NCBI GenBank assembly: GCA_949283775.1
Contig: CASDTU010000060.1
Location: 1-47,310 of the forward strand
Direction: 5' to 3'
DNA length: 47,310 bases
From: an uncultured Bacillota bacterium
GTDB taxonomy: Bacteria; Bacillota; Clostridia; Christensenellales; Borkfalkiaceae
Shown: piece by piece, positions 7,069 through 16,046 of the stretch
How the letters are laid out: the number at the start of each line of letters is the position of its first letter
Numbering within the stretch: position 1 is the first letter of the stretch
The notes under the pieces: generated by a model
Database searches by the model: none
What the model saw: only the letters and a program-made list of their open reading frames with translations
Told to the model about the DNA's origin: nothing
Position numbers and translations under genes: made by a program

Positions 7069-8237
7069 TATTCATCCTCCTGTGTCGGTCTTAGCGTTAT
7101 CAACCTAAGTTTATCATTCTCTTGCATCCAAATCACCTTTATCCACATAGGACGATTTTTTGTACCGAACACAATCATATCTTGCTGATATTTTATCCCA
7201 TATTTACCTTCTTCAGCAACTTTTATTGGATAGTTTTTACTTTGATTTTTGATTTCTTTAGCAAATAGTTCCCAATTATCTATATCATATCCGAGCCGTG
7301 ATATAAAGGCTTTCCCTTTTGAATATCCGTCTCTATTTTCAGGATTGAAAATATATTGAGTAAATTTTGGTTCTGCAAGCTCTACGCTTTTACTATGTGC
7401 GATTGCCTTTTGGGCTACTTTTATCGTTTGAAAAGCCTTTTTATATAATTTAAAAACCTCATTATTATTATACTTTATTTCTTGAAATTTTTCAAGAGTT
7501 TTCGGTAAACTTGATTTCCCTAATTCTTCGCGATAACTTTGTAATTGTTTATAATCTCTTATCAAATTATGACTTTTCTTGTGAGCAAAAGCAGAATCTT
7601 TTGTGCGATAAGAACGCCGGAAAGAAGCAATATCTTTATACGGCATTGAGAAGCCAAGCTCTTGTTTTGCCTTATTAAAATACAGAATTTCGGTGTTTTT
7701 TTGCCTGTTCTCTGCTTGCCATTTAGCGTATACATTCCGTTCGCTTTCAGAGCGAATGTCCTCTTTTTGACTTATCCTTGACCGTTCAATTTCTTTTGCG
7801 AGTTCTTTTTCGTCCATGAGGTCAAGCCATACAGGAATAAATTCATGCCGACAGTTGGGATGCATTAGCGCATATCCGTTTTTTAGTGCTGTTTTAAATA
7901 ATGCAGGGAAGCGTTTATCTTTTCCGCTGATACAATATATTTTCCCTTGATATTTTGCACAGATTTCACAAGTTGGATATATCTCTGTACATCTTACATA
8001 ATCTGTACCGTTTTCAAGAGCCCTGCCAAAATCCTATATTTTTGCTTTCTATTCGTGCCGACCTTGCCGCCATAGACGCATAAGCAGATATTGGAACTTT
8101 TCGACCTCCCTTAAATGAGATTTTTCATCATAACGATAAAGTTTCCTCCACTTTTCACTATAATATAGTTTCCCTTTATCGCTATTAAAAAACTCAATAG
8201 CAACCTTTTCATATTCTTTTGTATTTTTAAATCCCAT
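7068..8237 (-). pseudogene. Frameshifted phage minor capsid protein (Phage_min_cap2 type) with C-terminal DUF6883-like domain
   Basis: Three overlapping minus-strand frames join into one broken gene. The first (8237 to about 8115) encodes MGFKNTKEYEKVAIEFFNSD onward. The second (about 8124 to 8020) encodes ISFKGGRKVPISAYASMAAR, which is typical of minor capsid protein 2. The third is open from about 8036 down to 7068 and encodes YPTCEICAKYQGKIYCISGK, then ALMHPNCRHEFIPVW, the family's conserved C-terminal motifs. One missing base near 8118 (an A run) and one near 8022 would rejoin them. From the ATG at 7865 the frame is intact for 265 residues. Its last ~105 residues (AEPKFTQYIFNPENRDGYSK, then NWELFAKEI, YGIKYQ and LRLITLRP) fit DUF6883. 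The N-terminal portion of the capsid protein is missing, and phage sequence stops just before the xylB stop codon. Base composition is clearly more AT-rich than in the flanks. Confidence 0.65.
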
Positions 8238-8279
8238 TTCTATTGCGCGACGCTTTTCAGATCGATCCGACGCGGTTTT

Positions 8280-9788
8280 TTATATCTCTTTGAATACGTC
8301 TTTCAACGCAGGATAAAATTTCCGAAACGCTGCATATTTTTTGTCGTACGCATCCGCAATTTTTTCATCCGGCAAAACGGTCTTCTTTACGCGGACAATT
8401 TTTTTCGCCGCTTCCGCAACCGAAGGATACTCTCCGCAGCCGACCATCGCCAGCATCGCGCCGCCATAGGAAGGCCCCTGTTCCGTCTGCGGGATTTCGA
8501 CGGGCATGTGCATCACGTTCGCGATGATCTTCTGCCAAAGCGGACTTTTCGCTCCGCCGCCGCACAGTTTCGTCTTCTCCACGCGTACGCCGTTCGCTTT
8601 TGCCGCTTCCAGACAATCCCGAAGCGCAAAGCCCACACCTTCCAAGACGGCGAGCGTCATCTGACCGCGCGTCGTGTCGGGGCGCATTCCTATAAAAGCG
8701 CCGCGCGCGTTGACGTCGTTGTGCGGGCTCCTCTCGCCCATGAGATAGGGAAGAAAATACACGCTGTTTTTGCCCAGCTCCTCTTCCAATCCCTGCTGTT
8801 CCTTGCCGTAATCGTTGCTCTGCAAAATTTGATCCGACCACCATGCGTTGCAGCTCGCCGCCGACAAAATACAGCCCATCAGATGCCAGCCACCGTCCGC
8901 ATGGCAAAAGCTGTGCAGGGCATTTACTCTATCTTCCGCGTATTGCTTGCTCGATACAAACAGAGTGCCGCTCGTACCCAGCGAAATATTGCAGCCGCCC
9001 TCTCCGACGACGCCCGTTCCGACAGCCGCCGCCGCATTGTCGCCCGCACCCGCGATAATCTTGACCGATGCCGGCAAACCGAGCTCTTTTGCGATCTCCT
9101 CTTTCAAATATCCGACCGTTTCATAGCTCTCATACAGTTTCGGAAGCATCGATTCGCTGATATGGCAGATTTTGCACATCTCTGCGCTCCAGCGGCGGTT
9201 TTTAACGTCCAAAAGCAGCATTCCGCTCGCATCGGAGAAATCGGTACAAAAACTCCCCGACAGCTTATACGCGAGATAGTCCTTCGGAAGACAGATCTTT
9301 GCGATCCTCGCAAAATTTTGCGGTTCGTTTTCCCGCATCCATAAAATTTTGGGCGCGGTAAACCCGGCAAACGCAATGTTGCCCGTATAAGCGGAAAGCG
9401 TCTCCTTTCCGATATGTTCGTTTAAGTATGCCGTTTCCTTTTCGGTGCGCCCGTCGTTCCATAAGATCGCAGGGCGAATGATCGAATCGTTTTCATCGAG
9501 CACGACCAATCCGTGCATCTGTCCGCCGAACGAAATTCCTTTCACGGCCGACTTGTCCTGCCCGTGCAGCAATTGTTTCAACCCTGCGATCGCCGCATCA
9601 TACCAAAGCGCGGGGCTCTGCTCGCTCCAACCGCTTTGGGGATAATCGACCGAATACGTCTGCGTATTCTCCGCCAAAATCGAGCCGTCCGATGCAACCA
9701 ATAAAAATTTTGCGCCGCTCGTTCCCAAATCAATTCCGATATATGTATTCATCGCCGTTTCGCCAGCCGCATCACAAAATGCCGCCAT
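8280..9788 (-). CDS. xylB: Xylulokinase (FGGY family carbohydrate kinase)
   Basis: A protein of about 502 residues that phosphorylates D-xylulose to xylulose-5-phosphate. The N-terminal FGGY domain begins NTYIGIDLGTSGAKFLLV, and GISFGGQMHGLVVLDE is the xylulokinase hallmark. The C-terminal domain carries LCGGGAKSPLWQKIIANV, the ATP-binding stretch. Start choice is uncertain: ATG 9788 has AGAGG six bases upstream, while ATG 9752 (MNTYIGID) is the usual family start but lacks a ribosome binding site. No xylose isomerase, transporter or regulator is adjacent. The gene is complete, although phage remnant DNA begins only a few bases after its stop. Confidence 0.9.
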   Translation of the reverse strand: MAAFCDAAGETAMNTYIGIDLGTSGAKFLLVASDGSILAENTQTYSVDYPQSGWSEQSPALWYDAAIAGLKQLLHGQDKSAVKGISFGGQMHGLVVLDENDSIIRPAILWNDGRTEKETAYLNEHIGKETLSAYTGNIAFAGFTAPKILWMRENEPQNFARIAKICLPKDYLAYKLSGSFCTDFSDASGMLLLDVKNRRWSAEMCKICHISESMLPKLYESYETVGYLKEEIAKELGLPASVKIIAGAGDNAAAAVGTGVVGEGGCNISLGTSGTLFVSSKQYAEDRVNALHSFCHADGGWHLMGCILSAASCNAWWSDQILQSNDYGKEQQGLEEELGKNSVYFLPYLMGERSPHNDVNARGAFIGMRPDTTRGQMTLAVLEGVGFALRDCLEAAKANGVRVEKTKLCGGGAKSPLWQKIIANVMHMPVEIPQTEQGPSYGGAMLAMVGCGEYPSVAEAAKKIVRVKKTVLPDEKIADAYDKKYAAFRKFYPALKDVFKEI

Positions 9789-10097
9789 CCAAAGCCTCTG
9801 CAATTTTTATCGGCAAAGCTTACCCCCCTTTAAAAGATTTTCCGTTTTTTCATATTCTGTTTTTTTTGACTCTTTTTACTCGCAACGTCCTGCCCTTGCA
9901 AGAACGCTTTTCATTCCAACTTTAAGAAAACCGCCCCTGCCATACATTCGCCCTGCGAAATTTATTTTTGCTTTGTCTTATTTCCCAATTATTTTTATAA
10001 AAATTATTTACAAAAACGTATTGATAAAAACTGTTTCCCAAAAGCGCAACTTTGCCAAATCGCAACGCTCTTTTCAAAGCTCCGAGACGTTTGTTCG
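9789..10097. other. Intergenic region between rarA and xylB
   Basis: No gene seen. The part 9960-10030 is very AT-rich and includes a perfect 14-base palindrome at 9991-10004 (ATTTTTATAAAAAT), which could be an operator or part of the xylB promoter, but no convincing -35/-10 pair was found. Confidence 0.4.
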
Positions 10098-11402
10098 TCA
10101 AGGCTCCATTCCCTTCTTTTTCCGTATTTCGCGCACGGTCTTTTCATAGCCGTTGTCTTTCGGCTCGTAAAAAACGGCGTCCTTTAACGAATCCGGCAAG
10201 TATTGCTGCTTGACCCATCCTCCGTACGTATGCGGATATTTATAATTTTTGCTCTGCGCCTTCGTCTCTCTGTCCCCGAACGTATTATCCATTAAATACG
10301 GCGGAATCCCATCGTCGCGCACTTCCCTCGCCGCGCGGCGCGCCTCGTCCATCGCGATCACGACCGAATTGGATTTTTCCGCTTCGCAGACATAGATGAT
10401 CGCGTTCGACATGGGAATCAACCCCTCCGGCGCACCCATTTTCTCAAAAGCATACATTGCCGAAGTCGCTACGACGAGCGCGTTGGGATCCGCCATCCCG
10501 ACGTCTTCGCTCGAATGCGCGATCAGGCGCCGAAGGATGATCATCGGATCGCAGCCGCCCTCGATCAGGCGAAACGCATAGTACAGCGCCGCGTTCGAAT
10601 CGCTGCCGCGCAAACTCTTGCAAAATGCCGACAGCATATCGTAATAGGTATCCTCGTTATAGGAAAGCGCCTTCCGCTGGATCGACTGTTCCGCATCCGA
10701 AAGCGTGACGTGGATTTTTCCGTCCGCCTGTGGCGGCGTCGTCAGAACGGCCAGCTCCAGCGCATTGTACGCCATGCGCAGATCCCCCGCGCTCATATGC
10801 GCAATATGCCGGATCGCCTCTTCTTCGACTTCCGCTTTGTACGCTTGCAGTCCCTTCCTCGACGTCAAAGCGTTTTTCAAAGCTCCCTCGATCTCGCCGT
10901 CGCGAAGCCGCTTGAACTCAAAAACGCGGCATCTGGAAACGATCGCCGGCGTCATCGCCGCATACGGATTTTCCGTCGTCGAACCGATAAAAATGATCGT
11001 ACCCTGCTCGATCGCAGGCAAGAGCGAATCTGACTGCGTCTTATTGAATCGATGGCATTCGTCTAGCAGCAGATAGGTCTTTTTATTATACATTTTCAAA
11101 GAGTTGCGCGCATCTTCCACCGCCTTTTTAACGTCCGCAACGCCGCTTTGAACCGCATTCAGCTTGATAAAATTCCCGTGCGTCGTCGCGGCAATGATAT
11201 TCGCGAGCGTGGTCTTGCCGCAACCCGGAGGCCCCCAAAAAATACAGCTGCCCAACCGATCCAACTTGATCGCGCGGCGCAAAAGGCTGCCTTCGGCAAC
11301 GATGTGGCTCTGGCCGATAAATTCATCCAGATTGTTCGCCCGCATCTTGTCCGCCAGCGGCTTAGCACCGTATTCATTGTTGTTCAAGTCAAAAAGATCC
11401 AT
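10098..11402 (-). CDS. rarA: Replication-associated recombination protein A (RarA/MgsA AAA+ ATPase)
   Basis: A 434-residue AAA+ ATPase related to clamp loaders and RuvB, acting at stalled replication forks. The Walker A motif GPPGCGKT is at 57-64. Walker B reads LLLDECHRFNKTQSD, close to the family DEIHRFNKxQQD with Cys in place of Ile. IFIGSTTENP is sensor 1, and the C-terminal half matches the MgsA tetramerisation region (FGDRETKAQSKNYKYPHTYG). The start at 11402 (MDLFDLNNNE) has AAGGAG ten bases upstream; the frame is open to 11522 but that extension does not look like the family. It lies 165 bases downstream of the patatin gene on the same strand. Confidence 0.92.
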   Translation of the reverse strand: MDLFDLNNNEYGAKPLADKMRANNLDEFIGQSHIVAEGSLLRRAIKLDRLGSCIFWGPPGCGKTTLANIIAATTHGNFIKLNAVQSGVADVKKAVEDARNSLKMYNKKTYLLLDECHRFNKTQSDSLLPAIEQGTIIFIGSTTENPYAAMTPAIVSRCRVFEFKRLRDGEIEGALKNALTSRKGLQAYKAEVEEEAIRHIAHMSAGDLRMAYNALELAVLTTPPQADGKIHVTLSDAEQSIQRKALSYNEDTYYDMLSAFCKSLRGSDSNAALYYAFRLIEGGCDPMIILRRLIAHSSEDVGMADPNALVVATSAMYAFEKMGAPEGLIPMSNAIIYVCEAEKSNSVVIAMDEARRAAREVRDDGIPPYLMDNTFGDRETKAQSKNYKYPHTYGGWVKQQYLPDSLKDAVFYEPKDNGYEKTVREIRKKKGMEP

Positions 11403-11567
11403 CTCTGTTTTACTCCTTCTGCGATCCGCTTCCGGCAACTTTTCTTCCGCAAAATCTTTGTCTTTTATCCCTGCGCTCCGCAGCAATCCGGCTTTCACTT
11501 TAATAATAGCCGCCGGATTCACACGATTCGCCTTCTTCGCTATCTGCCCGGCGCCTTTGCGATGTTT

Positions 11568-12359
11568 TTATTCTTCCAAGCAGGCGCGGATCTTTTCGGC
11601 ATTTTCTTTTCCGATTCGATATCCTGCCAGATAGGCTTCTTCGTAATACTTTACTTTGTATTGGCTGATATCGCCCATTTCCGGTTCCAGCCAGATATCC
11701 GCCGTCTTTTTGGATTGCCTGCGGTGGCTTTCCGTGCGGTTGGCGTCCATGATATCGTACACCCGCGTAATGAGAGAGATCATATTCGGCACTTTTTCTA
11801 CTTCTTTGATTTTGCCGAGCACGTCAATGGCAACGACGACTTCCGCACCCATCTTTTTCACTTCTTTGATCGGCACGCGGCACAGAACGCCGCCGTCTAC
11901 GAGCAGCATCCCGTCCTTTTCCACCGGACGGAATACCGTCGGCATGGAGCTGGAAGCCAAGATCGCGTCCACAACGTTGCCTTCGTCAAAAACTTTCAGC
12001 TTTCCCGATTTGATATCCACAGCAACGCAGGAAAACGGAATCTTCAGATCGCTGAATGAACAATTTTCCAAAAAGGAAGACATCATGCGCCGCACTTTCG
12101 TCCATTTCATCAGTCCCAATTTGGTCAGCGGCAAAAATCCGAGATCGACAATGTCCCCCATTTTCAACTGACGGATGATCGTTTTCATCTCTTCCGGCGT
12201 CATGCCTTTTGCATAACAGGCTCCCACGATGCTCCCCATCGAAGAACCGCTGATAAAATCCGGGCGGAGCTTCTCCTCTTCCATCGCCTGCAAAAAACCG
12301 ATATGCGCAATGCCGCGCGCTCCGCCTGCGCCCAGCGCAAAACCCAATTTCTTTTTCAT
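11568..12359 (-). CDS. Patatin-like phospholipase (RssA/YchK-type)
   Basis: A 263-residue serine hydrolase of the patatin family. The oxyanion-hole loop GAGGARGIAHIG is at 10-21, the nucleophile motif G-S-S-M-G at 38-42 (S40) and the catalytic Asp in VDGGV at D155, giving the Ser-Asp dyad. Size and the compact arrangement match the cytoplasmic RssA-like group, whose natural substrate is unknown; lipid ester hydrolysis is assumed from the family. The start at 12359 follows AAAAGGAAAAT. It is head-to-head with ylbJ, with only 31 bases between the two start codons, so at least one promoter must lie inside the neighbour or one start is misplaced. Confidence 0.9.
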   Translation of the reverse strand: MKKKLGFALGAGGARGIAHIGFLQAMEEEKLRPDFISGSSMGSIVGACYAKGMTPEEMKTIIRQLKMGDIVDLGFLPLTKLGLMKWTKVRRMMSSFLENCSFSDLKIPFSCVAVDIKSGKLKVFDEGNVVDAILASSSMPTVFRPVEKDGMLLVDGGVLCRVPIKEVKKMGAEVVVAIDVLGKIKEVEKVPNMISLITRVYDIMDANRTESHRRQSKKTADIWLEPEMGDISQYKVKYYEEAYLAGYRIGKENAEKIRACLEE

Positions 12360-12390
12360 ATTTTCCTTTTTCCGTTCATATTTTTATTCT

Positions 12391-13392
12391 ATGGATATTC
12401 CTATTTCCGCAGTCGGGCGCAAAATGCGCCGCTCTATCGGCTTGCTGCCGAAAATCGCCCTTTTCGGGCTTCTATCCCTGCTCATCCTCTCTCCCGCACG
12501 CTATTCCGCCGCCTGTATGAACGGGATCCTCCTTTGGGCAAGAGCTGTTTTGCCCGCGCTGTTTCCCTTCTTTATCCTAACCGGAATGCTCGCAAGACTC
12601 GGCGCCGGCGATTCGCTCAGTAAAAAAGCGGCTCCGCTGATGCGCAGATTGAAAATGCCGCCTTCTGCGGCCTATTGTTTTTTTCTGTCCGCACTCTCGG
12701 GCTATCCTCTCGGCAGCCGGATCGTCGCCTCGATGTACGAAGAAAAGAAGATCTCTGCCGGAGAGGCAAAGCGCATGAGCGTGCTTTGCTCCACGTCCGG
12801 CCCCATGTTTATCTTAGGAAGCGTCGGAAGCGCCATGTTCCGCGACGTTAGCGCAGGCGCCATTCTCCTTTTATCCCATCTTTCGGCCGTCCTTTTGATC
12901 TGCCTGTGCTTCGTCCCCTTTCTCAAACCCCTTCCCGATGCCGGTCTCCGCCTGACGCCGACACGCAATACGAACAATCTTTTTTATGAAACCGTGCGGG
13001 AATCCGTCCTTTCCATTCTCTCCGTAGGCGGATGCATTGCCGCTTTTTCCGTTCTTTTGCAGGCGCTGGACGATCTAAATCTTTTCTCGCTCGCCGAAAA
13101 CCTTTTTTCCTTTCCGAATGCGCCGACAGGCGCGGGAGAGGTTGTCTCTTCCTTCCTCCGCGGCTGTATCGAAGCGACGAACGGCTGCGCGCTCCTGTCC
13201 GAAACGCAAACGATCCTGACCCTTCCGCTCACCGCATTCATCATTACGCTGGGAGGGCTGTGCATCCTTTCCCAGCAACTCGGCTACTTGAAAAAAGCAA
13301 ACGTTTCCGCCCTGTTCTTCATCGCGTTTAAATTTCTGCAAGCCGCCGCGGCGTTTGCGATCTGCCTGCTGCTTTGCCTACTCTTTCGCTGA
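12391..13392 (+). CDS. ylbJ: Nucleoside recognition (Gate) domain membrane protein, YlbJ-like
   Basis: A polytopic membrane protein of about 333 residues with roughly eight hydrophobic segments. FFLSALSGYPLGSRIVASMY and FLRGCIEATNGCALLS are the two paired Gate-domain motifs, as in the sporulation integral membrane protein YlbJ. In spore formers YlbJ is made in the mother cell under sigma-E and is needed for normal spore cortex. Whether this organism sporulates cannot be told from one gene. The start is uncertain: ATG 12391 and ATG 12424 are in frame and neither has a clear ribosome binding site. It is convergent with pheA. Confidence 0.8.
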   Translation: MDIPISAVGRKMRRSIGLLPKIALFGLLSLLILSPARYSAACMNGILLWARAVLPALFPFFILTGMLARLGAGDSLSKKAAPLMRRLKMPPSAAYCFFLSALSGYPLGSRIVASMYEEKKISAGEAKRMSVLCSTSGPMFILGSVGSAMFRDVSAGAILLLSHLSAVLLICLCFVPFLKPLPDAGLRLTPTRNTNNLFYETVRESVLSILSVGGCIAAFSVLLQALDDLNLFSLAENLFSFPNAPTGAGEVVSSFLRGCIEATNGCALLSETQTILTLPLTAFIITLGGLCILSQQLGYLKKANVSALFFIAFKFLQAAAAFAICLLLCLLFR

Positions 13393-13454
13393 AAATTCCG
13401 AAAAAAGAAACTTTCCGCATTTTTTGCTGCGCGACCTCTTTTCTTCGGCCGCAT

Positions 13455-13470
13455 TGCGGCGGCCGCCGCA
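13455..13470. other. GC-rich perfect palindrome between convergent ylbJ and pheA
   Basis: TGCGGCGGCCGCCGCA is a 16-base perfect palindrome followed by TTTT and flanked on both sides by CGGCCG. It lies in the 113-base gap between convergent genes and may act as a terminator, although the stem has no proper loop of its own. Confidence 0.4.
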
Positions 13471-13505
13471 TTTTCGGCCGCGAAGGTATAATCGTTTCGC
13501 CGCCG

Positions 13506-14306
13506 TCAATAACAACCCAACAGCAGAAAATCTTTTCCGTATTCCTCCATCCGCTTCAGCGCCGCAGAAACGGCCGCATCCGCTATATTGCCCTCAAATT
13601 CAATAAAAAACCGATATTCGCCCGGCCGGTCTTTGATCGGCCGGGATTCTATTTTTGTCATGTTCAAATCGTAAACGGACAAAATTTGCAGCATCTTTAA
13701 AAGCGCGCCCGGCTCGTGCGGACAAGTTGCCGCAAAATACACGCGCTTACTCTCGCCCGGCAAATTTTCCCTGCCCTTTGCAATCAATAAAAAATGCGTG
13801 AAGTTTTTAGGCTCGTCCGATATGCTCTCCCCGATAAAATCCATTCCTTCCGCGCGAACATGACTGCCGACAATGCCGGCTTCCGCCGCGGAGTGAATTT
13901 TGGATACGCTTTCCGCCGTCGAATCGGTATAGACGATCTGTGCGCTTGCCAGATTCTGCGCGATAAACTTTCCGCACTGCAAGATCGCCTGCTCGTGCGA
14001 ATACAGCCGCCGAACGTCCGATAAACGAGCGCCCTTTACGGAGATCAGCCGATGGTCCACTTTTAATACGTATTCCTTTACGGCATACAGCGCCGGATTC
14101 ATATACAGCAGATCCAGATTCTGTGTGACCGCGCCCTGCAACGTGTTTTCGATCGGCAAAACGGCAAACGATACTTCTCCGCTCTGCAATTTTTTGACCA
14201 CCTCATAAAAAGATTTACACGGCACCAGCTTTGCCTGCGGACATAAATTTTGCGCCGCAAGCATGGAATAACTTCCCTCCGGCCCTAAATAACTTACTAA
14301 AACCAT
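13506..14306 (-). CDS. pheA: Prephenate dehydratase
   Basis: A 266-residue monofunctional enzyme that converts prephenate to phenylpyruvate in phenylalanine synthesis. The periplasmic-binding-protein-like catalytic part begins YLGPEGSYSMLAAQ (6-19) and includes PIENTLQGAV (51-60). A C-terminal ACT domain with the E-S-R-P motif (220-223) would bind phenylalanine for feedback inhibition. The usual Thr-Arg-Phe catalytic motif reads Thr-His-Phe here (NFTHFLLIAKG, T170-F172). It lies 224 bases downstream of DAHP synthase on the same strand, so the first step of the shikimate pathway and a late phenylalanine step are linked. Confidence 0.93.
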   Translation of the reverse strand: MVLVSYLGPEGSYSMLAAQNLCPQAKLVPCKSFYEVVKKLQSGEVSFAVLPIENTLQGAVTQNLDLLYMNPALYAVKEYVLKVDHRLISVKGARLSDVRRLYSHEQAILQCGKFIAQNLASAQIVYTDSTAESVSKIHSAAEAGIVGSHVRAEGMDFIGESISDEPKNFTHFLLIAKGRENLPGESKRVYFAATCPHEPGALLKMLQILSVYDLNMTKIESRPIKDRPGEYRFFIEFEGNIADAAVSAALKRMEEYGKDFLLLGCY

Positions 14307-14530
14307 CTCTCTTACCTTTTTCCCGAACCTGCCGCCTATACCAAAATTGCCCTTTGCCCGCCCGCGAAAGCCTTTCCCGTTTTTAATGGTATGACCCTTT
14401 TACAATTTAACAACCTTTGACGGCAAAACTGTCTTTATTACATTCCTTTTCTTGCGGCGGCTTATTTTCCGCTTCGCCGCGTTGTGCAGGTCTGTCTGCT
14501 CGCGGCAATCTGCCTTACTGCGGCCTGCCG

Positions 14531-15556
14531 TTAAATTTTATCCGCGATATCCAAAACGAGGCGCTCCGTATCCGCCCACCCGAGGCACGGATCCGTAATC
14601 GATTTTCCGTATACGATATCCTCTTTTTGGCACCCCTCTTCGATAAAGCTCTCGATCATGAATCCCTTTACGTATTTTTTAAAATCTTTGTCGTACAGGC
14701 GGTTATTCATGACTTCCTCTACGATGCGGATCTGCTGGCGATACTGTTTTCCCGAATTGGAGTGGTTCGCGTCGATCACGATCGCAGGATTTTTCAGCCC
14801 CGTCTTAGAGTACCCTTCGATCACCTTCATGACCGTCTCGTAATGGAAATTGGGAATGTCGTTTCCGTACCCGTCCACGGCGCCCCGAAGGACGGCATGC
14901 GCCAATTCGTTGCCCGTCGTGCGCACTTGCCAATTCTGATATTTGAATACCTGCCCGCCGCTCTGCGCCGCATATATGGAATTGAGCAGGACCGGTATCG
15001 ATCCGCTCATCGGATTTTTGATCCCGACCGGAAGATCAATGCCGCTGGAAACCAGCCGATGCATCTGATTTTCGCTCGACCGTGCGCCGATCGCGATGTA
15101 CGTCAAAAGATCCTCCACGTATGCATAGTTTTCCGGATACAGCATCTCGTCCGCCGCCGAAAGTCCGCTCGCCCCGATCGCGTCGATGTGAAGCTGGCGG
15201 ATTGTCAGGATCCCTTTCAAAATATCTTCCTTGCTCTTCGGATCCGGTTGGGTAAACATCCCCTTGTACCCGACGCCTTTGGTACGGGGTTTATTCGTAT
15301 AAATGCGCGGCACTATGACGATCTTGTCTTTGACCTTTTCGTTCAGCTTGCCGAGCCTTTCCACATAATCCAAAACCGGCTTGCTCTCGTGCGCCGAACA
15401 GGGACCGATGATCAGCAAAATTTTATCGTTCTTGCCCCGTATCACGTCGGACGCAAGGCGGTCCCGCTCCTCTTTTATTGCCTTTAAATCCTGCGGCAAC
15501 GGCAAACGCTCCAAGATTTCTTCCGCCGCAGGGATCAATTCTTCTCTTTTAAACAT
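14531..15556 (-). CDS. 3-deoxy-7-phosphoheptulonate synthase (type I, AroFGH class)
   Basis: A 341-residue DAHP synthase that joins phosphoenolpyruvate and erythrose-4-phosphate, the entry to aromatic amino acid synthesis. LLIIGPCSAHESKPVLDYVE, VPRIYTNKPRTKGVGYKGMF and the substrate-binding GARSSENQMHRL are diagnostic of the E. coli AroF/G/H type, and DANHSNSGKQ near the C-terminus matches the metal/substrate site. No ACT or chorismate mutase domain is attached. The start at 15556 overlaps the 3' end of coaD by eight bases, so the two are co-translated. Feedback specificity cannot be read from the sequence. Confidence 0.93.
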   Translation of the reverse strand: MFKREELIPAAEEILERLPLPQDLKAIKEERDRLASDVIRGKNDKILLIIGPCSAHESKPVLDYVERLGKLNEKVKDKIVIVPRIYTNKPRTKGVGYKGMFTQPDPKSKEDILKGILTIRQLHIDAIGASGLSAADEMLYPENYAYVEDLLTYIAIGARSSENQMHRLVSSGIDLPVGIKNPMSGSIPVLLNSIYAAQSGGQVFKYQNWQVRTTGNELAHAVLRGAVDGYGNDIPNFHYETVMKVIEGYSKTGLKNPAIVIDANHSNSGKQYRQQIRIVEEVMNNRLYDKDFKKYVKGFMIESFIEEGCQKEDIVYGKSITDPCLGWADTERLVLDIADKI

Positions 15557-16046
15557 CCTTTTTTCCTTCTTGGATATACTTTCTTAAATCCTCCCGAATT
15601 TCTTCGGGTACATACTTGTCCACATTTTTATGAAACCTGATCGCATCCTTCACGAGGCTCGAACTGATATGGAGAAATTCCTGCCGCGTAGGAAAAAACA
15701 CCGTCAGCATATCCTTATACATATCGGTATTGATATAGTTCAGCTGCGCTTCATAATCATAATCGGTACCGTTGCGGATCCCGCGCACATAAAAGCGGAC
15801 GTTTTCCCTCTTTAAAAGGTCTACCGTCAGGCCGTCATATGCCACTACGCGCACGTTCGGATATTCCGCAAAGACCTTTTCCAGCATCCCTTGGCGCTCT
15901 TCCAATGAAAACAGAGGCTTTTTGTTCGGATTGATCAAAATCGCAACGATCACTTCGTCAAACAGCGCAAGGCATTTCATCACGATATCTTTATGCCCCA
16001 GCGTCGGCGGATCAAAAGTCCCTGCAAACAAACACTTTTTTTTCAT
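15549..16046 (-). CDS. coaD: Pantetheine-phosphate adenylyltransferase
   Basis: A 165-residue nucleotidyltransferase that makes dephospho-CoA from 4'-phosphopantetheine and ATP. G-T-F-D-P-P-T-L-G-H at 9-18 contains the family's T/HxGH nucleotide-binding motif, and FYVRGIRNGTDYDYEAQL and HISSSLVK match conserved CoaD segments. The ATG at 16046 is preceded by GGGAGGCAAT; an upstream ATG (16076) would add ten unlikely residues. It follows rsmD on the minus strand, the common rsmD-coaD pairing of Firmicutes, with a 219-base gap that carries tandem repeats. Confidence 0.95.
   Translation of the reverse strand: MKKKCLFAGTFDPPTLGHKDIVMKCLALFDEVIVAILINPNKKPLFSLEERQGMLEKVFAEYPNVRVVAYDGLTVDLLKRENVRFYVRGIRNGTDYDYEAQLNYINTDMYKDMLTVFFPTRQEFLHISSSLVKDAIRFHKNVDKYVPEEIREDLRKYIQEGKKDV

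Noticed and set aside
8237..8285. Search for an attR-like copy of the tRNA-Ser 3' end at the far side of the phage remnant
   Set aside because: No stretch matching the T arm and acceptor end of the tRNA was found there; the att site has been lost or integration was elsewhere.
14307..14530. Possible aromatic-amino-acid riboswitch or T-box leader before pheA
   Set aside because: I looked for T-box features (the TGGNACC antiterminator motif, specifier loop) and found none; the gap seems to hold only GC-rich sequence similar in style to other gaps.
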